Positions 61,462-64,000 of a stretch of 64,000 bases of DNA are shown here, in pieces (within the stretch, counting starts at the first letter, position 1; each line of letters begins with the position of its first letter). The notes beneath the pieces are model-generated. The model was not told where the DNA came from. It searched no databases and saw only the letters and a list, made by a program, of their open reading frames with translations. This DNA is from Muribaculaceae bacterium (GTDB taxonomy: Bacteria; Bacteroidota; Bacteroidia; Bacteroidales; Muribaculaceae), in the NCBI GenBank assembly GCA_023667285.1, contig JAMPAK010000001.1:997371-1061370 (forward strand). The letters are read 5' to 3'. A program made the translations under genes and the position numbers.

Positions 61462-62445
61462 ATGAAACAATCATTATTATTCATTGCATTGTTGCTCGCT
61501 ATGGTGAGCTGCTCGACAGACCAGGAGATGGCTTCTCCGGAAAATGTCTCACTTGAGAATCATGGATCTCGCTCAGTGGACGGAAACATCCACGCCTTCG
61601 ATGCCTTTGGCGAAATGCACAATATGCTCCTTGCGTATGGCATTGAGAACTTCACCGAACCGTCTCTCCTTTATACAACCGAAGAAGAGAGAATAGGCCA
61701 TGTCCTGACCCTTCAGCAAGGTGGTGTTGAAATGCTTCCCATCTCCGATGCTGATATGTTGACCGTTAAAAATGAGCTTTCATCATATAAAGGTCTTATT
61801 TCGACAACAAATCTATCTGCTAAGGTTGCCCCGATATCCCCTGCCACCGAGTATAGGAAAGATCCGTCAGAAATCATGGTAAAGAATGATGTTGACCAAT
61901 TGAATATGGTTCAATTAATTGCTTTGCTTAGCGATGGCCAACTGATTGAAGAGGTGGAATATGATATTCTAATGAAACTATATTGTCTTATTGTCGATAA
62001 TGCAAATGGTCGTCCCAGTGATGCGATAGAGGCTGAACTGGATAATCTCATCTCTCTTTGGGAAGAAGAATATGGAGATATTGACTACTCATGTATAGAA
62101 ATGACCTATAATGCTGAACTGGAGAAATATAATCCTTGTCCATCAGTTGATTATACAGCAATCCCCAGAGGGGCTGTGAGTGGTCTGGTGCTCAATATTT
62201 CCAAGGCATCCCTTTCATACTGGAACGGTGAGGAGTCACCTATGCAATATGAGCGTATTGCCCCATGGGTTGGTGCTGATGCTGCCGGTGCGCTTGTGGG
62301 AGCCGGCTCTTCTCTTGCATATCAATTGATGAGGGCCGATGGTGTAAACTGGCAATCCGTAGGATGGAGTGCTCTTTGTAGTGCTGCAAATGGTTCCCTT
62401 GGCATCACAGCCAGAGTAGGCAAGTTTATAACAGGGCTGTTTTAA
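61462..62445 (+). CDS. Lipoprotein with glycine-rich C-terminus, between two LuxR-type regulators
   Basis: A 327-residue lipoprotein of unknown family. The signal MKQSLLFIALLLAMVSC gives acylated C17, followed by STDQEM, which is mildly acidic. The middle (residues 40-240) is soluble and acidic, with many Asp/Glu and helical stretches (LIALLSDGQLIEEVEYDILMK, DAIEAELDNLISLWEEEYGD). The last ~55 residues change character: GADAAGALVGAGSSLAYQL and SALCSAANGSLGITARVGKF, a small-residue-rich, membrane-compatible pattern ending in GLF. This resembles glycine-zipper tails of pore-forming or bacteriocin-like peptides, but that is pattern only. It has its own promoter and terminator. Confidence 0.7.
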   Translation: MKQSLLFIALLLAMVSCSTDQEMASPENVSLENHGSRSVDGNIHAFDAFGEMHNMLLAYGIENFTEPSLLYTTEEERIGHVLTLQQGGVEMLPISDADMLTVKNELSSYKGLISTTNLSAKVAPISPATEYRKDPSEIMVKNDVDQLNMVQLIALLSDGQLIEEVEYDILMKLYCLIVDNANGRPSDAIEAELDNLISLWEEEYGDIDYSCIEMTYNAELEKYNPCPSVDYTAIPRGAVSGLVLNISKASLSYWNGEESPMQYERIAPWVGADAAGALVGAGSSLAYQLMRADGVNWQSVGWSALCSAANGSLGITARVGKFITGLF

Positions 62446-62508
62446 AGATATCGTTCGGGGAAATCTCCCTATCGTTTGAATTGTCCTATTACACCAAATA
62501 GATCAAAG

Positions 62509-62549
62509 AATCGTCGTTAGTCGCTTATGACAAGCAACTAACGGCGATT
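62509..62549 (+). terminator. Terminator of the module lipoprotein gene
   Basis: AATCGTCGTTAGT (62509-62521) pairs with ACTAACGGCGATT (62537-62549) with one wobble, plus an inner GCTT/AAGC pairing. A short CTTTTC follows, so it is strong in stem and weak in tail. Confidence 0.7.
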
Positions 62550-62782
62550 ATGGCTTTTCTGATTTGTGTCACCGTTTAGAGTCGATTCTGAACTCGATAT
62601 CCATGTTGCACTATGCAGGCTATTTCCACTGAAAACAACTTGACCACCATTGGAGTGAATCGTATGGGGTAGGTGCATGATGGAACTTCGGGGTGATAGT
62701 TCTCCTGAGGCTCTCGCGCTCCACTATGCCATCGACAAACCTTTCACGACTCATTTTTCGTCGAAGAATTTTAATTTATTCG

Positions 62783-62790
62783 TAACTTTG
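62783..62790 (+). promoter_or_regulatory. Promoter -7 box of regulator paralog B
   Basis: TAACTTTG, an exact match to TAnnTTTG. Predicted leader to ATG 62829 about 34 bases. Confidence 0.65.
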
Positions 62791-62828
62791 CAACAATACA
62801 AAATCAATCTCAAAAAACTTAGGATGCC

Positions 62829-63518
62829 ATGAACATATCTTCTTCATCAAGAATCTTTAAAGCCATGGAGGGCATTACATATCAGTTGATTGTGCTGGTT
62901 GATTGTAAGTCTGAAACAATAGTTCATTACTCAGATAAATTCTATAAGATATTTCAAAAATTCCCTAAAGATATGAGAGGATACAATGCTTATGATTTTT
63001 TCAGAGAGTTTATCACCGAACAGGATTTAATGAGTGTGAGGATGATGCTTAAGAGTGGTATTGAGTTTATCCGCAGAAACAACCTGAATCCGGAAGATTT
63101 CGTTTTCAGATATCTGACGTCTTTTAAAAATGCCGGTTTTCATTCATTGGTGCACCACAATTCCTCGCTAATTACCGACGAGGAAGACCCGGGACATCTC
63201 TACATCATGACATCAATGTCCTTTGCTTCAAATTTTGAGATGTTCTCACCCATATTGATGTCTGACATTGACACTCGTTGCTTTGAGTTCAATGCAGCAT
63301 GTTGCCACTGGGCATCATGTGAGATTCCATTTCTATCATTGATGGAACGAAATGTGCTTATCCTCTCCACTCAAGGGCTGACGGCTAAGGAGATCGCTGC
63401 GTTTATCAACAAATCAGATGAGACGGTGAAAACATATAAACGAACTATATTTGAGAAATTGAGAGCGACAAATATCTCTCAAGCCGTAGCGACAGCACAG
63501 AATTTCAATCTAATCTAA
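62829..63518 (+). CDS. LuxR-type HTH regulator with PAS-like sensor region (paralog B)
   Basis: A 229-residue paralog of the regulator at 60546-61247. Shared landmarks, in order: an N-terminal PAS-like strand pattern (ITYQLIVLVDCKSETIVHYSD), FFREFITEQDLMSVRMMLKSGIEF, FHSLV, then TSMSFASNFE and RCFEFN. The HTH is MERNVLILSTQGLTAKEIAAFINKSDETVKTYKRTIFEKLRA, and the shared tail is NISQAVATAQNFNLI. The HTH is more conserved than the sensor half, so the two may recognise related DNA but different signals. No receiver domain is present. Low GC, like the rest of this module. Confidence 0.87.
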   Translation: MNISSSSRIFKAMEGITYQLIVLVDCKSETIVHYSDKFYKIFQKFPKDMRGYNAYDFFREFITEQDLMSVRMMLKSGIEFIRRNNLNPEDFVFRYLTSFKNAGFHSLVHHNSSLITDEEDPGHLYIMTSMSFASNFEMFSPILMSDIDTRCFEFNAACCHWASCEIPFLSLMERNVLILSTQGLTAKEIAAFINKSDETVKTYKRTIFEKLRATNISQAVATAQNFNLI

Positions 63519-63638
63519 TGGATTCACTCTAATGCGTGAGGGGTTAGGATCCCTCACGGAATCTCTATGCACTTTCTCACATTTTCAACATAATCTCCAA
63601 AGAATTACAATTAATAATCCCTTCGGCGAAGCAGAGGA

Positions 63639-63657
63639 GGCGCCCGTAGGCCGCCGA
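63639..63657. repeat. Direct repeat, copy A
   Basis: 19 bases identical to 63834-63852. The sequence can fold on itself (GGCG with CGCC, and CC with GG) with one mismatch. It is followed at a similar distance in both copies by CCGAAGGCCCTC and then a CGCA block. Confidence 0.8.
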
Positions 63658-63730
63658 AATCTTACGTATCCGAAGGCCCTCTTTTCGCAAAATCTTCTCT
63701 AACCACCCCTTCCTCACGCCTTAGCGAGAT

Positions 63731-63748
63731 GGCATCCGGTAGGATGCC
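63731..63748. repeat. Small perfect hairpin in the repeat region
   Basis: GGCATCC (63731-63737) and GGATGCC (63742-63748) with loop GGTA. No T run follows, so it is not a normal terminator. Confidence 0.75.
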
Positions 63749-63833
63749 GAAACTCGTAACCCCGGCCATGCGAGCCTCCCGCAGGGGGCGAGAATGACCT
63801 GGGTGTCCGGGGACTCACCACCTCCCTCCAAAC

Positions 63834-63852
63834 GGCGCCCGTAGGCCGCCGA
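63834..63852. repeat. Direct repeat, copy B
   Basis: Same 19 bases as 63639-63657, 195 bases downstream, followed after 9 bases by CCGAAGGCCCTC. Confidence 0.8.
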
Positions 63853-63911
63853 TTAACCACCCCGAAGGCCCTCATCCGCATTATCGCACTGCCAAACACA
63901 CATCTCATTCT

Positions 63912-63919
63912 TACCTTTG
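63912..63919 (+). promoter_or_regulatory. Promoter -7 box of the gene cut by the window end
   Basis: TACCTTTG matches TAnnTTTG; the leader to ATG 63946 would be about 22 bases, the usual spacing here. Confidence 0.6.
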
Positions 63920-63945
63920 CAACCTAACTACACTCGAAGCCAACC

Positions 63946-64000
63946 ATGAAAAAACTCATCACCACCTCCCGGAAACAAACCTACTCCCCCATCCTCGGGA
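63946..64000 (+). CDS. Start of a protein-coding gene, 3' partial
   Basis: Only the first 18 codons are present: MKKLITTSRKQTYSPILG. The short basic start is common, but no signal peptide core or domain can be read. The promoter box at 63912-63919 with a normal leader supports this start. Function cannot be stated. Confidence 0.5.
   Translation, partial: MKKLITTSRKQTYSPILG

Larger units (their letters stand above)
62446..62828. other. Intergenic region between the lipoprotein and regulator paralog B
   Basis: It contains a strong terminator hairpin (62509-62549) and, near the right end, the promoter of paralog B. Between them (about 62560-62760) no gene is convincing. A reverse-strand 44-codon ORF (62620-62754, starting MSRERFVDGIVERES) exists but lacks a promoter or other support, and may be a relic of a longer gene. 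Confidence 0.6.
63519..63945. other. Hairpin-rich repeat region without a credible gene
   Basis: The region starts with a hairpin CGTGAGGG/CCCTCACG (63535-63542 with 63551-63558), a weak terminator of paralog B. It then contains a run of short palindromes and a direct repeat (GGCGCCCGTAGGCCGCCGA at 63639-63657 and 63834-63852). The reverse-strand 64-codon ORF at 63714-63908 lies across the repeats and is probably spurious. The block has the look of a dispersed intergenic element. Confidence 0.6.

Noticed and set aside
62620-62754. Reverse-strand 44-codon ORF (MSRERFVDGIVERES start)
   Set aside because: It has no promoter box, no coupled neighbour and no terminator of its own. It could be a gene relic, but the sequence alone does not support calling it.
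63714-63908. Reverse-strand ORF of 64 codons near the right end
   Set aside because: It coincides with the palindromic repeat block. The apparent protein is the translation of those repeats.

Overview
The window reads as a chromosomal stretch of a gut-type member of Bacteroidales (Bacteroidota), most like Muribaculaceae, although that family-level call is inference. The support is the repeated -7 promoter box TAnnTTTG (often with TTTG about 19-20 bases upstream), many ATGA stop/start overlaps, and a typical gene set: OstA-like protein, YfhO-family membrane protein, BspA-type leucine-rich repeat protein, GH28 hydrolase, pyruvate:ferredoxin oxidoreductase, acidic-tailed lipoproteins and a SIMPL protein. 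Most of the window is GC-rich. Three places are clearly AT-richer and look accessory: 22517-23188, 28766-29980 and 60546-63518.

Layout. 1-243 is the tail of a secreted protein. 340-7196 holds a Na/phosphate symporter and a DUF389 membrane protein, then a tightly coupled run of glycosyltransferase, epimerase, small membrane protein, AroQ and an O-methyltransferase. 7288-10305 has an Lrp-type regulator, a small secreted protein and GlmS. A reverse-strand FecBCDE-type uptake operon (10306-13420) diverges from a RecD-like helicase. 15041-17718 is an ABC exporter operon containing its own GntR/YtrA-type regulator. 17818-18547 is a small HTH protein plus a lipoprotein, closed by strong terminators. 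18782-28299 is mostly reverse strand: NifJ, a low-GC secreted protein between two copies of a terminator-promoter junction, and an operon of two rhomboids, an EEP-family hydrolase and an M3 peptidase.

A tRNA-fMet (28473-28544) precedes an LRR protein. After a reverse-strand cation:proton antiporter comes a run of ten same-strand genes (32297-48257): SurA-like PPIase, OstA-like protein, MutL, DUF4105, alkaline phosphatase family, SecA, HTH/S24 regulator, GH28, ComM-like ATPase and WYL regulator. The first part concerns envelope biogenesis and secretion. A PadR-PspC pair and a SIMPL protein follow. A seven-gene reverse-strand operon then runs RuvX, Def, lipoprotein, YfhO, a 160-residue unknown, XerD and EttA. 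RplS has its own promoter, a structured leader and a bidirectional terminator that faces two overlapping reverse-strand small ORFs not previously called.

The right end holds UmuD/UmuC (SOS polymerase V-like) and then two paralogous regulators (PAS-like N-terminus plus LuxR-type HTH) flanking a 309-codon-plus lipoprotein with a glycine-rich C-terminus. The last 480 bases are hairpin-rich repeats and the first codons of another gene. The least explained signals are the LuxR/lipoprotein/LuxR module, the duplicated junction around 22517-23188, the small ORF pair at 58322-58530 and the repeat block at 63625-63905. No CRISPR array, rRNA, insertion sequence or prophage was seen.
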